From Myxococcales bacterium (GTDB lineage: Bacteria > Myxococcota_A > Polyangia > Haliangiales > Haliangiaceae): a DNA stretch of 32,394 bases. The position numbers and the translations under genes are program-made. The notes beneath the pieces were generated by a model that made no database searches, had not been told where the DNA came from, and saw only the letters and a program-made list of their open reading frames with translations. The stretch lies in assembly GCA_011526095.1 (NCBI GenBank), contig WYBA01000229.1, positions 1-32,394 of the forward strand, given 5' to 3'. Positions 1-10,272 of the stretch are shown here, one piece after another; the stretch's first letter is position 1, and each line of letters begins with the position of its first letter.

Positions 1-40
1 GAACAGCTCGTCCAAGTCCGCGCGATCTCGAAGTTCCGCT

Positions 41-86
41 CATCCTGAGCCCGGGCGAGCGCCAGCGAGCCCGGAGTCGAAGGATG
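41..86. repeat. Interspersed hairpin repeat, copy 1
   Basis: Outer arms CATCCT (41-46) and AGGATG (81-86) pair perfectly. Inner arms CCGGGC (51-56) and GCCCGG (69-74) also pair. Between outer and inner arms lie GAGC on the left and A plus GTCGA on the right. The apical loop is GAGCGCCAGCGA (57-68). The same layout with different arm sequences recurs at 32337-32378, so this is a family of structured intergenic elements rather than a chance hairpin. Confidence 0.7.
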
Positions 87-146
87 GTGACAGTCGTGGC
101 TCGCTGCGTCGCATGAAGGACTGTCAATACCCTTCGACCAGATCGA

Positions 147-204
147 CCGCTCACCCTGAGCCTGTCGAAGGGCGCTGGCGCTCGGCGCAGCTCAGGGTGA
201 GCGG
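147..204. repeat. Compact interspersed repeat inside a 15-bp inverted repeat
   Basis: CCCT-GAGC-CT-GTCGA-AGGG (154-172) has the outer arms and the GAGC and GTCGA boxes of the longer elements but lacks the inner stem. It overlaps a perfect 15-bp inverted repeat with arms at 147-161 and 190-204. A further CCCTTCGAC at 130-138 is the reverse complement of 164-172, so elements in both orientations are interleaved here. Confidence 0.65.
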
Positions 205-258
205 AACATGGCTGTTCGTCTGACGGCAATTTCCGACGACGTCGGTGAGAAGCTCAGC

Positions 259-362
259 GCGAACGGACGAGGGCTCGGGGCGAACGGACGAGGGCTCGGG
301 GCGAACGGACGAGGGCTCGGGGCGAACGGATGAGGGCTCGGGGCGAACGGACGGGGCTCGGG
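259..362. repeat. 21-bp tandem repeat, about five copies
   Basis: A GCGAACGGACGAGGGCTCGG-type unit of 21 bp repeats at 259-279, 280-300, 301-321 and 322-342, the last with one C-to-T change. A 20-bp copy lacking one A follows at 343-362, and a degenerate start of a sixth unit follows that. The array ends about 17 bp from the comF stop codon. The near-identity of the copies suggests recent slippage or expansion. There are no unique spacers, so it is not a CRISPR. Confidence 0.9.
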
Positions 363-379
363 GCGAACGACAGGCCCGA

Positions 380-1138
380 TCAGTCGCCGGCGCGCGCGAT
401 CGCGAACGCGACGACGCTGTCGGCGCCGGCGGCGAGGAGGGCGCGGCTGGCCGCGGCCAGCGTCGCGCCCGTGGTCGCGACGTCGTCGACCAGCAGGACG
501 CGCGCGCCGTCGACGCGGCGGACGCGGCGGGGCGCGACCTCGAACGCCCCGGCGACGTTGAGCGCGCGCTCGTGGGCCGACAGCCCGGTCTGCGGCGCGG
601 TCGGGCGGCGGCGGCGCAGGCTCAGCGGGTCGAGCCGGATGTCGTGCCCGGTCCGGCGCAGCGCGGGCCGGGCGCGGGCGAGCGCCTCGCGCGCCAGCAC
701 GTGCGCCTGGTTGTAGCCGCGCCCCGCGAGCCGGCGCCAGTGCAGCGGCACCGGGACGACGACGTCGATCTGCGCCGCGATGACGGTCTCGAGCAGGAAC
801 GGCGCGACGAGCGGCGCGAGCTCGCGGCCGATCGCCGGTTCGCCGGCGAACTTGAGCCGGCGCAGCGCGTGGGCCAGCTCGCCGCCGTAGCGCCACGGCG
901 CGATCAGCGCGTCGAACGGCGGGGGCGCGCGGCGGCACGCGCGGCAGGTGACGGCGACGGCGAGCGGGTGCAGCGCCTGCGGCTCGGCGCAGCGCGGGCA
1001 CGCCGGCCCCAGCGGCTCGACCGAGATCAGGCACGCCTCGCACAGCGCCTCGCCCGGCGCCACCCGCGCGTCGCACGAGGCGCACCGCGGGACGAACAGG
1101 GTGGACAGGGTGAGATCCAGCGCGGTGGCGACGTTCAT
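380..1138 (-). CDS. comF: ComF family protein (phosphoribosyltransferase-like)
   Basis: A 252-residue protein with the ComF layout. The N-terminal region has four CxxC pairs (Cys 19/22, 33/36, 47/50 and 65/68) suited to zinc binding. A type I phosphoribosyltransferase fold follows, ending in the PRPP-binding loop VLLVDDVATTGAT at about residues 214-226. In naturally transformable bacteria ComF acts in the cytoplasm to help take single-stranded DNA into the recombination pathway; in many others its role is unknown. No other competence gene is in this window except a prepilin peptidase. The ATG at 1138 was chosen because the longer upstream reading frame overlaps smpB and has no ComF-like sequence. 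It is transcribed divergently from smpB. Confidence 0.9.
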   Translation of the reverse strand: MNVATALDLTLSTLFVPRCASCDARVAPGEALCEACLISVEPLGPACPRCAEPQALHPLAVAVTCRACRRAPPPFDALIAPWRYGGELAHALRRLKFAGEPAIGRELAPLVAPFLLETVIAAQIDVVVPVPLHWRRLAGRGYNQAHVLAREALARARPALRRTGHDIRLDPLSLRRRRPTAPQTGLSAHERALNVAGAFEVAPRRVRRVDGARVLLVDDVATTGATLAAASRALLAAGADSVVAFAIARAGD

Positions 1139-1209
1139 GCGGCCGGCTATCGCCGCCTCGGCCGGCCGGTTGCGTGGCAGGAGGTGGCAGGTCCGCCACC
1201 AGACACCGC

Positions 1210-1247
1210 GGGACAGTCGCCCGGGGGCGAGGTATACCTGCGCCCCC
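1210..1247 (+). promoter_or_regulatory. Possible smpB promoter with a dyad over the -10 box
   Basis: GGGACA (1210-1215) and TATACC (1233-1238) are separated by 17 bp and could be -35 and -10 boxes. The -10 box is the centre of the palindrome AGGTATACCT (1230-1239), flanked by GGGGGCG (1223-1229) and CGCCCCC (1241-1247). The whole is a large, almost perfect dyad that could be an operator. A second inverted repeat, GGTGGC/GCCACC (1183-1188/1195-1200), lies upstream. There is no experimental support. Confidence 0.35.
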
Positions 1248-1265
1248 GCGCCGGTCCGGTCCGTC

Positions 1266-1763
1266 ATGTCCAAGCCCGCCAAGCCCGCCAAGTCCGCCAA
1301 GCCGGCGAAGGACGACATCAAGGTCGTCGCCCAGAACCGCAAGGCGCTCCACGACTTCTTCGTCCACGAGCGGTTCGAGGCCGGGATCGTGCTGGTCGGC
1401 TCCGAGGTCAAGTCGCTGCGCGAGGCCAAGGTGACGCTGACCGACGGCTTCGCCGCGCTGATCAAGGGCGAGCTGTGGCTCGAGGGCATGTCGATCAACG
1501 AGTACGCCTGGGCCAACCGGTTCAACCACGAGATCAAGCGCAAGCGGAAGCTGCTGCTGCACCGCCAGGAGATCGAGAAGATCGCCACCAAGATCACGCT
1601 GCGCGGCTACACGCTGATCCCGCTGTCGGTCTACTTCAAGAACGGCAAGGTGAAGGTCGAGCTCGGGCTGGTGACGCACAAGAAGCAGTGGGACAAGCGC
1701 GAGTCGGCCAAGGAGGCCGACGCCAAGCGCGAGATGGACCGCGTCACCCGCCGCGGGTCGTGA
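1266..1763 (+). CDS. smpB: SsrA-binding protein SmpB
   Basis: A 165-residue protein. SmpB binds tmRNA and delivers it to stalled ribosomes for trans-translation. The sequence has the family core: QNRKALHDFF near the start, the GIVLVGSEVKSLREAK strand-loop that contacts tmRNA, and a basic C-terminal tail (KKQWDKRES...RREMDR-like) that enters the empty mRNA channel. The N-terminus carries an extra Lys/Pro/Ala-rich run of about 15 residues. The ATG at 1266 directly precedes that run and gives near-normal family length. The gene converges on rlmH with only 10 bp between stop codons. No tmRNA (ssrA) gene was seen in the window. Confidence 0.97.
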   Translation: MSKPAKPAKSAKPAKDDIKVVAQNRKALHDFFVHERFEAGIVLVGSEVKSLREAKVTLTDGFAALIKGELWLEGMSINEYAWANRFNHEIKRKRKLLLHRQEIEKIATKITLRGYTLIPLSVYFKNGKVKVELGLVTHKKQWDKRESAKEADAKREMDRVTRRGS

Positions 1764-1773
1764 CGGTCACTCG

Positions 1774-2208
<435 letters not shown>

Positions 2209-2230
2209 CTGCGTCCCCTCGCGGCCGGCG

Positions 2231-2755
2231 TCAGGCGTAGGCGTCGTCGGGCGACAGCCGCGCCTCGGCCGGCAGGTCGAGCTCGACCCGCGGCGCGTCG
2301 ATCCACAGGCCCTCGAGGTCGTAGTGCTCGCGCGCCGGGTGGTGGAACACGTGGACCAGCAGGTCGCCGAAGTCGAGCAGCGACCACGCGCCGCCCTTGG
2401 CGCGCTCGGTGCCGAGCGCGGTCACGCCCTGGCCGCGCAGGCCCGCGACGACCGCGTCGGCGATCGCGTCGACCTGGCGGTCGGAGCGGCCGCTGAGCAC
2501 GAGCTGGTAGTTGCAGTAGCTGCACAGCTCGCGCACGTCGAGCAGCACCGGCTCGACCGCCTTCTTGTCGAGCGCGAACCCGATCGCCGCCATCGCCTCG
2601 TCGAGCCCGCCGGTGTCGGTCCGCGGCTCGGCCGGCTTCTCGCCGCGCAGCCGGCTCGCGCGCTCGCGCGGCTCTCCGGGATCGGTCGCGTGGATTCCGA
2701 GGCCTCGCTTGCCCTTGGTCGTCATGCCTTCGCCGGCCCTCTTCTCGTCAGTCAT
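2231..2755 (-). CDS. rsfS: Ribosomal silencing factor RsfS
   Basis: A 174-residue protein. The RsfS domain occupies roughly residues 50-160 (DVRELCSYCNYQLVLSGRS, then GAWSLLDFGDLLVHVFHHPAREHYDLEGLW), which matches the family's DFGDxxVHxFxxxxRxxYxLExLW signature. RsfS binds ribosomal protein uL14 and blocks subunit joining, so translation falls under starvation. The first 45 residues are charged, probably disordered and longer than usual. The internal Met11 is an alternative start. The gene lies 22 bp after proA and 22 bp before rlmH. In many genomes nadD lies between proA and rsfS, but it is absent here. Confidence 0.93.
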   Translation of the reverse strand: MTDEKRAGEGMTTKGKRGLGIHATDPGEPRERASRLRGEKPAEPRTDTGGLDEAMAAIGFALDKKAVEPVLLDVRELCSYCNYQLVLSGRSDRQVDAIADAVVAGLRGQGVTALGTERAKGGAWSLLDFGDLLVHVFHHPAREHYDLEGLWIDAPRVELDLPAEARLSPDDAYA

Positions 2756-2760
2756 CGGTT

Positions 2761-2777
2761 CACGTGGGTCACGTGGG

Positions 2778-2787
<10 letters not shown>
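2761..2787. repeat. Three CACGTG palindromes at 9-bp spacing
   Basis: CACGTGGGT occurs at 2761-2769 and 2770-2778, followed by a third CACGTGCGG at 2779-2787. The array spans the proA stop codon and the short gap before rsfS. It may be simple slippage or a short binding array. Nothing else supports a function. Confidence 0.6.
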
Positions 2788-4057
<1,270 letters not shown>

Positions 4058-4061
<4 letters not shown>

Positions 4062-5164
4062 AGGAGCACGAGGTCGTCGCGATGGATGGCCTCGTCGACG
4101 GACCGGTAGCCCAAGATCCCCTCGATCTCCCCCGAATGCAAGCCCTGGATCTTGCGCAGGTCCGTGGCCCCGTAACTGACGAAGCCTCGGGCGACCTCGG
4201 TGCCGTCGCCGGTGAGCACGCTCACGGTGTCGCCGACGGCGAACTCGCCGTCGACCTTGACGACGCCGCGGGGCAGCAGGCTGCGGCCGTGCTCGACCAG
4301 CGCGCGCCGCGCGCCGTCGTCGACCGTGAGCTTGCCGGCCGGGCGCGCGCCGTAGGCGATCCAGTGCTTGCGCGACGACAGCACGTCGGCGCCGGGCAGG
4401 AACAGCGTGCCGACGTCGGCGCCGGCGAGCAGGTCGGTGAGCACGGTCGGGACGCGCCCGGGCGCGACCACCGCCGGCACGCCGGTGCGCGTGACCATCC
4501 GCGCCGAGCCGACCTTGGACGCCATCCCGCCGGAGCCGACGCCGTCGCGGGTCGAGGCGCCGGCGACCGGCGCGGCCTCGCGCTCGATGTCGGCGACGAT
4601 CGGCATGCGCACGCCGGTGGCGTCGCGCAGGCCCTCGACGTCGGTGAGCATGACGAGCAGGTCGGCCGACGTCAGGTTGACCACCAGCGCCGACAGCTGG
4701 TCGTTGTCGCCGAACTTGATCTCCTCGGTCGCGACCGTGTCGTTCTCGTTGATGATCGGCACGACGCCGTGGTCGAGCAGCGCGCGCAGGGTGTGGCGCG
4801 CCGACAGGAACCGGCGGCGATCGCCGAGGTCGTCGTGGGTGAGCAGCACCTGGCCGATCACGAGATCGTGCGCGGCGAACGCGTGCTCCCAGTGCTGCAT
4901 CAGCCGGCTCTGGCCGACGGCGGCGGCGGCCTGCAGCACGGGCAGGTCGGCGGGGCGGCCGGGCAGGCGCAGCGCGCGCACGCCGAGCGCGATCGCGCCG
5001 GAGCTGACGACGACGACCTCGAGGCCGCGCGCGCGGAGCTGCGCGACCTGGTCGGCGATCGCGGCGGGGCGGCCGGCCGGGCTCTCGGCGAGCAGCCGGC
5101 TGCCGATCTTGACGACGACGCGGCGGACGCCGGCGAGCGCGGCCAGGCGGGACGGCAGGGTCAC
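4058..5164 (-). CDS. proB: Glutamate 5-kinase (proline biosynthesis)
   Basis: A 368-residue enzyme that phosphorylates glutamate with ATP, the first and normally proline-inhibited step of proline synthesis. The N-terminal amino-acid-kinase domain shows [41 protein letters not shown] and the [14 protein letters not shown] nucleotide segment. A C-terminal PUA domain runs from about residue 280 to the end. The GTG at 5164 is the preferred start: it overlaps the preceding gene's TGA as GTGA, has a GGAAGG-type ribosome-binding site just upstream, and gives almost exactly the E. coli length. The reading frame stays open far upstream, but that part has no kinase-like sequence. Confidence 0.96.
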
Positions 5165-6018
5165 GAGCTTCCTTCCGAGGTCGGCGAGGCCGGCGAGGTC
5201 GGTGAGGCCGGGGTGGCCGGAGACGACGGGGACGTCCCGCCGTGCAGCGCGCCCCACCGCCGGTCGAACTCGTCGATCAGCGCGTCGACGTAGGGGTTGA
5301 CCTCGGCCGACAGCTGCAGCTCGACGGCGGTGATCGTGCGCGACAGAAAGCCGTGCTGGTCGGCGAGCTGGCGGTCGATCGCCTGCTCGACCTCGTCGAC
5401 GACGTCGGCCTCGGCGACGTCGCTGGCGCCGCGGGTGAGCAGGCGGCGGACCGCGCCGCGCGACGCGATGTCGGCCAGCTCGAGCGGCGCGCGCACCAGC
5501 GCGCGCGCGGCGGACAGCGCGCCGCGACGGAACGGCTCGAGCGACAGGCCGCCGGGCGTGGCGTGGATGACCTCGGAGATCAGCGTGCGCAGCTCGAGCG
5601 CGCGCGCGGCGTCGAGGCCGAGGCCGGTGTGGCGGCGCTGGCAGTAGTGGTCGAACAGCGTCAGCGCCGCGAACGTGCGCGACGCCGCCTGCGCGCGGCG
5701 GACCGCGGTGACGACGACGAGCAGCCGCTTCCACGTCCGCGTCGCGACCTTGTAGGCGATCGCGCTCGCCGTCGTCTCGGCCCACGTCGGCGGGGCGGTC
5801 TTGCCGAACACCAGGTTGGTCACCGCGCCGGCGTCGACGTCGACGTCGTGCGCCGCGGCGATCCGCCTGTAGGCGCCGCCGAGGACGACGCTGTACAGCC
5901 AGTCGTCGACCATCGGCACCGGGACCACGCCCGCGACGGTGCCGAGGATCGCGCGGCCGACGATCATGCGCCGGTGCGTGCCCAGGTACTCGCGGCGCAG
6001 CGTCAGCTCGGTGCTCAT
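5161..6018 (-). CDS. Conserved protein, possibly DUF697/EcsC-like
   Basis: A 285-residue protein I cannot name with certainty. Residues about 20-70 contain a hydrophobic stretch [20 protein letters not shown] followed by a short helix with [11 protein letters not shown]. This resembles the PxPxxD...YGxxx pattern of DUF697/EcsC-type membrane-associated proteins. The rest is mostly alpha-helical and charged. The last 25 residues are a low-complexity Ser/Pro/Thr/Ala tail. There is no signal peptide. The ATG at 6018 overlaps the stop of the upstream lipoprotein (ATGA), and its own stop overlaps the proB start (GTGA), so it is co-translated between them. Function is unknown; a membrane-surface role is inferred from the hydrophobic segment. 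Confidence 0.75.
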   Translation of the reverse strand: MSTELTLRREYLGTHRRMIVGRAILGTVAGVVPVPMVDDWLYSVVLGGAYRRIAAAHDVDVDAGAVTNLVFGKTAPPTWAETTASAIAYKVATRTWKRLLVVVTAVRRAQAASRTFAALTLFDHYCQRRHTGLGLDAARALELRTLISEVIHATPGGLSLEPFRRGALSAARALVRAPLELADIASRGAVRRLLTRGASDVAEADVVDEVEQAIDRQLADQHGFLSRTITAVELQLSAEVNPYVDALIDEFDRRWGALHGGTSPSSPATPASPTSPASPTSEGSS

Positions 6019-7040
6019 TCGCCGCCGGCCTTGCCGGGCGGCGGCGGCGGCGGGGCGGTCGGCTCCGGGCCGCGGCCCGACGGCCCGGTGGCGGCGCCCG
6101 ACTGGCGCGCGGGCGGGGCCATCCCCTCGAGCAGCGCGTCGCGCTCGTCGACCTCGCGCAGCCGCTGCGGCGTGTCGACGATCTCCTCGGGGGGCGGCAG
6201 CGCGAGCGCGCCCTCGGGAAGCGGCTGGCCGAACCCGGCGAGGTCGTGCCCGACCTCGAGCGTCATGTCGAACGAGCGGCCGTCGCGGTTGAACGTGAGC
6301 TGGGCGGTGAACCGCGCCTGCAGCGGGAAGCCGCGCTCGGCGTCGAGCACGGCGTCGCCGGACAGCGCCGTGACCGTCACCGACTCGCGCCACTTGCGCT
6401 GGGCGATCGGCTGGGCGCGCGGCTTGCCCGGCGACGGGGCGCGCTTGATCTCGACCCGCCGGCCGGCGCGGCCCGCGACCTCGGCCGCGCCCTTGTCGCT
6501 GACCTCCGCGGCGTGGGCGACGAGGTCGAAGTGGTCGCCGAGCGCGGCGAACAGCTGGTCGCGCAGCGCGCCGACCTCGTGCTCGTCGGTCGGCGGGCGG
6601 CGGTGCCACCGCGCGTAGCGCGGCCGCAGGTACAGCAGGCCGTCCTTGAACAGCACCTCGCGGCCGTAGTCGGCGCTGTTGTCGAGGCGCGCGTGGAACT
6701 GGCCGTCGGCGGCGAGCTCGAGCGTCAGCTCGTCGGACAGCTGCTCGACGACCTTGGCGCCTTCCTTGACCTCGATCCGCGTCGTGATCTTGGCGGTGTG
6801 CGCGCCCACCTCGCCGACGCGCTGGTGCGGCTCGGCGAACGCGCGCGCGAGCTCCTGCGCGCTGGTCGCGGCGCGCGCGACGTCGATCGCCGCGGGCGCC
6901 TCGGAGCGCGACACGACCAGGCCCTCGAGCTCCTCGTCCTTGACGCCGCCGTCGCCCGTGCACCCGGCGGTGCACAGGCCCGCGGCGAGCGCGATCAGGC
7001 CGGTGACGACGAGGCGAGCGGGCGGCATCGACCGGGTCAT
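6015..7040 (-). CDS. Putative lipoprotein, first gene of the proBA operon
   Basis: A 341-residue exported protein of unknown function. It begins with a signal peptide (PPARLVVTGLIALAAGLCTAGC) whose lipobox-like TAGC would acylate the cysteine; the Thr at -3 is atypical. The mature part has beta-rich segments (TAKITTRIEVKEGAKVV, then ELTLELAADGQFHARLDNS), resembling outer-membrane lipoproteins with a LolA/LppX-like sheet. This comparison is tentative. The C-terminus is Pro-rich (polyproline near residue 332). It leads an operon with tightly overlapping genes. An alternative start is the internal ATG at 7028; the candidate promoter upstream would give an almost leaderless message from that codon. 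Confidence 0.8.
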   Translation of the reverse strand: MTRSMPPARLVVTGLIALAAGLCTAGCTGDGGVKDEELEGLVVSRSEAPAAIDVARAATSAQELARAFAEPHQRVGEVGAHTAKITTRIEVKEGAKVVEQLSDELTLELAADGQFHARLDNSADYGREVLFKDGLLYLRPRYARWHRRPPTDEHEVGALRDQLFAALGDHFDLVAHAAEVSDKGAAEVAGRAGRRVEIKRAPSPGKPRAQPIAQRKWRESVTVTALSGDAVLDAERGFPLQARFTAQLTFNRDGRSFDMTLEVGHDLAGFGQPLPEGALALPPPEEIVDTPQRLREVDERDALLEGMAPPARQSGAATGPSGRGPEPTAPPPPPPGKAGGE

Positions 7041-7064
7041 AGCGTCGCCGGCTCCGCCGGTCAA
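7036..7064 (-). promoter_or_regulatory. Candidate sigma-70 promoter of the lipoprotein-proBA operon
   Basis: Reading the minus strand, TTGACC (7064-7059) and TATGAC (7041-7036) are separated by exactly 17 bp. Transcription would begin near 7029, next to the ATG at 7028. This favours a leaderless message starting at 7028 over the ATG at 7040, which overlaps the -10 box. It is a motif-based prediction only. Confidence 0.4.
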
Positions 7065-7098
7065 CCTCGCGGAAGCGGCGGTGGTATCGTCACCGGAC

Positions 7099-8037
<939 letters not shown>

Positions 8038-8046
8038 TATCGGCCC

Positions 8047-10269
8047 GTGCCAACCGCCGAGCGCAAGCGAGCCGGCTTCGCCCTCGGCGAGCGGGTCGGG
8101 GCCGGGATGTACGGCGAGACGTTCCGCGCCACCGGCGGCGGGCGCGCCGACCTCGAGGCCCTGGTCGTGGACGCCCAGCTCGCCGCCACGCCCGGGGTCG
8201 AGGTCGTGCTGCTCGACGAGGTGATGCCCGCGCTGCGATCGCTGCATCACCGGGCGATCGTCGGCACGGTCGGCGCGGCGCGCGACGGCGGCGACCTCGT
8301 CGTCGTCACCGCGGCGGTGCCGCCCCACGTCACGCTGCACGAGCTGCTCGTCGCGGCGCGCGCGCGCGGCGTCAAGCTGCCTCAGGAGATCGCCGCGGCG
8401 ATCGCGCGCGCCGTGATCGACGCGGCCGCCACCGCGCACGCGGCCGAGGTCGTCCACGGCGCGATCCACCCGCGCAGCGTGCTGATCGACGTCGACGGCA
8501 ACGTCTGGCTCGCCGACTTCGCGATCGGCTGCGCCGTCGCCTACGCGGTGTGGCGAGGCGCGCCGGCCGAGCTCACGCGCGGGCTCACCGGGTACGTCGC
8601 GCCGGAGGTCGGGCTCGGCGAGGAGCCGACGCCGGCGAGCGACGTCTACGCGCTCGGCGCGCTGGTGTTCGCGATGCTCACCGGCGAGCTGCCGCCCGGC
8701 TCGCTCCACACCTCGCCCGCGGTCGAGCGCCTGGTCCAGCGCGCGCTCGACGCCGAGCTGGCGCGACGGTTCACCTCGGCGGTCGAGCTGCAGGAGAACT
8801 TCGCCGAGGCGCTGGAGGACGATCGCTGGTACACGGCGACGACCGCCGAGCTGGCGCGCCACGTCGCGCGGCACCGCGCCGGCGGCGACGCGGTCGACGC
8901 CGCGACCGAGGATCTGCTGGCGTCGCTCGCCGCGGCGAGCGATCCGCCGACGCGCGGCGCGGTCGACCTGGGGTTCGACGAGTCGACCGGCGCGGGCACG
9001 GGCGTGGGCGGCAGCGCCTCGCGCCGCGTCGGCGACGCCTCGGGCAGCCTCGACGCGCTGATCGAGGACCTCGACGCCAGCCTCGACGCGCCGCACGCCA
9101 AGGACGACGAGGACGAGCCGCTGACCGAGGTCGACGGCTCGCGCCAGGCGCTGCAGCGCGGCCGCGATCCGATCAGCGAGATGCTCGAGATCGAGCGGGC
9201 CCAGACCGGCGAGCCGGTCGTGCCCGAGCCGGCGGCGCCGGAGCGCAAGAGCGGCGAGCGCGCGCGCCGGATCGGGCGCACGACGGCGGCGAACGCCGCG
9301 GCCGCGGCGATCGACTCGCTGGACGCGCTCGGTGACGACGACGCCGACGCCGCGCCCGCGGCGCCGGCGGAGAAGCCGGCGGCCCGGCCGGCGGCGAAGA
9401 CGCCCGCCGTGGCGCGGACCGGCGCGGGCGCGCCGTCGGCCGCGGGCTGGTCCGGCGCGGCCGATCCCGCGGCGGGGCTCGACGTCGAACCGCCGTCGCT
9501 GCGCGGCGGCAAGAAGAGCCTCACCGGGCTGGTGTGGCTGGTGCTGGTGCTCGCCGCGGGCGCGGGCCTGGTGTGGGTGATCCTCGATCTGCGCGCCAAG
9601 AACGCCGAGACCGAGCGCAAGGATCGCGAGGCGAAGGAGGAGGCCGCGCGCGAGACCGAGCGGCTCAAGGCGCTCCAGGAGGACCCCGGCGCGGTCCGCG
9701 TCACCTCGACGCCGGACCTCGCCGCGGTGTGGCTGCTGCTCGGCCGCACCCCGACCGACACGTTCCCGCTGCCGACCGCGAACGTGCTCGAGCTGCGGGT
9801 CGAGCTCGACGGCCACACCTCGGTCGACACGATCGTCGCGGCGAAGGACTGGACCGGCGCGGGCAAGGTGAAGGAGGCCAAGGTGGCGGTGACGCTGCCG
9901 CCCGGCGCGCCGGCGACGCCGGTGCCGGCGATGCCGCCCGAGCCCCCGGCCGAGGCGCGGCGCGGGCTGTCGCCCGGCTACGGCGTGGTCCACGTCGAGT
10001 CGACGCCGAAGGGCGCGGCGGTGTGGCTGCTCGTCGGGCAGACCAACACGATGCAGTACGACGGCCTCGAGGCCGGCCGCGACTACGAGTTCAAGGTGGT
10101 CAAGGACGGCTACCTGCCGGGCTACGTCCACATCAAGGCCGAGGACTGGCGCAGCGGCGGCGATCCGCAGCTGCCGCTGGCCGCCGCGCCGAAGCACGCG
10201 ATGCTCGAGCGCGACGTCGAGCTGGTCGAGGCCCCGCCGGCGCCCGGCAAGCCCGGCAAGCCGCGGTAG
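8047..10269 (+). CDS. Membrane-anchored pseudokinase with two PEGA-like domains
   Basis: A 740-residue protein starting at GTG. Residues about 10-275 have the Ser/Thr kinase fold: a Gly-rich loop (GERVGAGMYGETF), an APE motif (185-187) and SDVYALG (198-204). Catalytic residues are missing: there is no lysine between residues 8 and 109, so the beta-3 lysine is absent. The HRD loop reads HGAIHPRSVL (137-146), with Ala for the catalytic Asp and Ser for the Asn. DFG reads DFA (157-159). A disordered acidic/Ala-Pro region precedes one membrane helix (about 492-515) and a charged helical segment. Two similar PEGA-like beta domains follow (about 547-617 and 645-715; both contain STP...AAVWLL). Expected topology is kinase domain in the cytoplasm and repeats outside. 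It is co-transcribed with the next three genes. Confidence 0.9.
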   Translation: MPTAERKRAGFALGERVGAGMYGETFRATGGGRADLEALVVDAQLAATPGVEVVLLDEVMPALRSLHHRAIVGTVGAARDGGDLVVVTAAVPPHVTLHELLVAARARGVKLPQEIAAAIARAVIDAAATAHAAEVVHGAIHPRSVLIDVDGNVWLADFAIGCAVAYAVWRGAPAELTRGLTGYVAPEVGLGEEPTPASDVYALGALVFAMLTGELPPGSLHTSPAVERLVQRALDAELARRFTSAVELQENFAEALEDDRWYTATTAELARHVARHRAGGDAVDAATEDLLASLAAASDPPTRGAVDLGFDESTGAGTGVGGSASRRVGDASGSLDALIEDLDASLDAPHAKDDEDEPLTEVDGSRQALQRGRDPISEMLEIERAQTGEPVVPEPAAPERKSGERARRIGRTTAANAAAAAIDSLDALGDDDADAAPAAPAEKPAARPAAKTPAVARTGAGAPSAAGWSGAADPAAGLDVEPPSLRGGKKSLTGLVWLVLVLAAGAGLVWVILDLRAKNAETERKDREAKEEAARETERLKALQEDPGAVRVTSTPDLAAVWLLLGRTPTDTFPLPTANVLELRVELDGHTSVDTIVAAKDWTGAGKVKEAKVAVTLPPGAPATPVPAMPPEPPAEARRGLSPGYGVVHVESTPKGAAVWLLVGQTNTMQYDGLEAGRDYEFKVVKDGYLPGYVHIKAEDWRSGGDPQLPLAAAPKHAMLERDVELVEAPPAPGKPGKPR

Positions 10270-10272
10270 CGC

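Larger units (their letters stand above)
1..379. other. Non-coding region with hairpin repeats and a tandem repeat
   Basis: No convincing gene is seen before the comF stop codon. The stretch holds one long hairpin element (41-86), a compact relative inside a 15-bp inverted repeat (147-204), and a 21-bp tandem repeat (259-362). Open frames running through it come from the 21-bp period, which keeps every frame open. They have no recognisable protein features. Confidence 0.7.

Noticed and set aside
259..362. A CRISPR array
   Set aside because: The units abut with no spacers and are only 21 bp; there are no cas genes.
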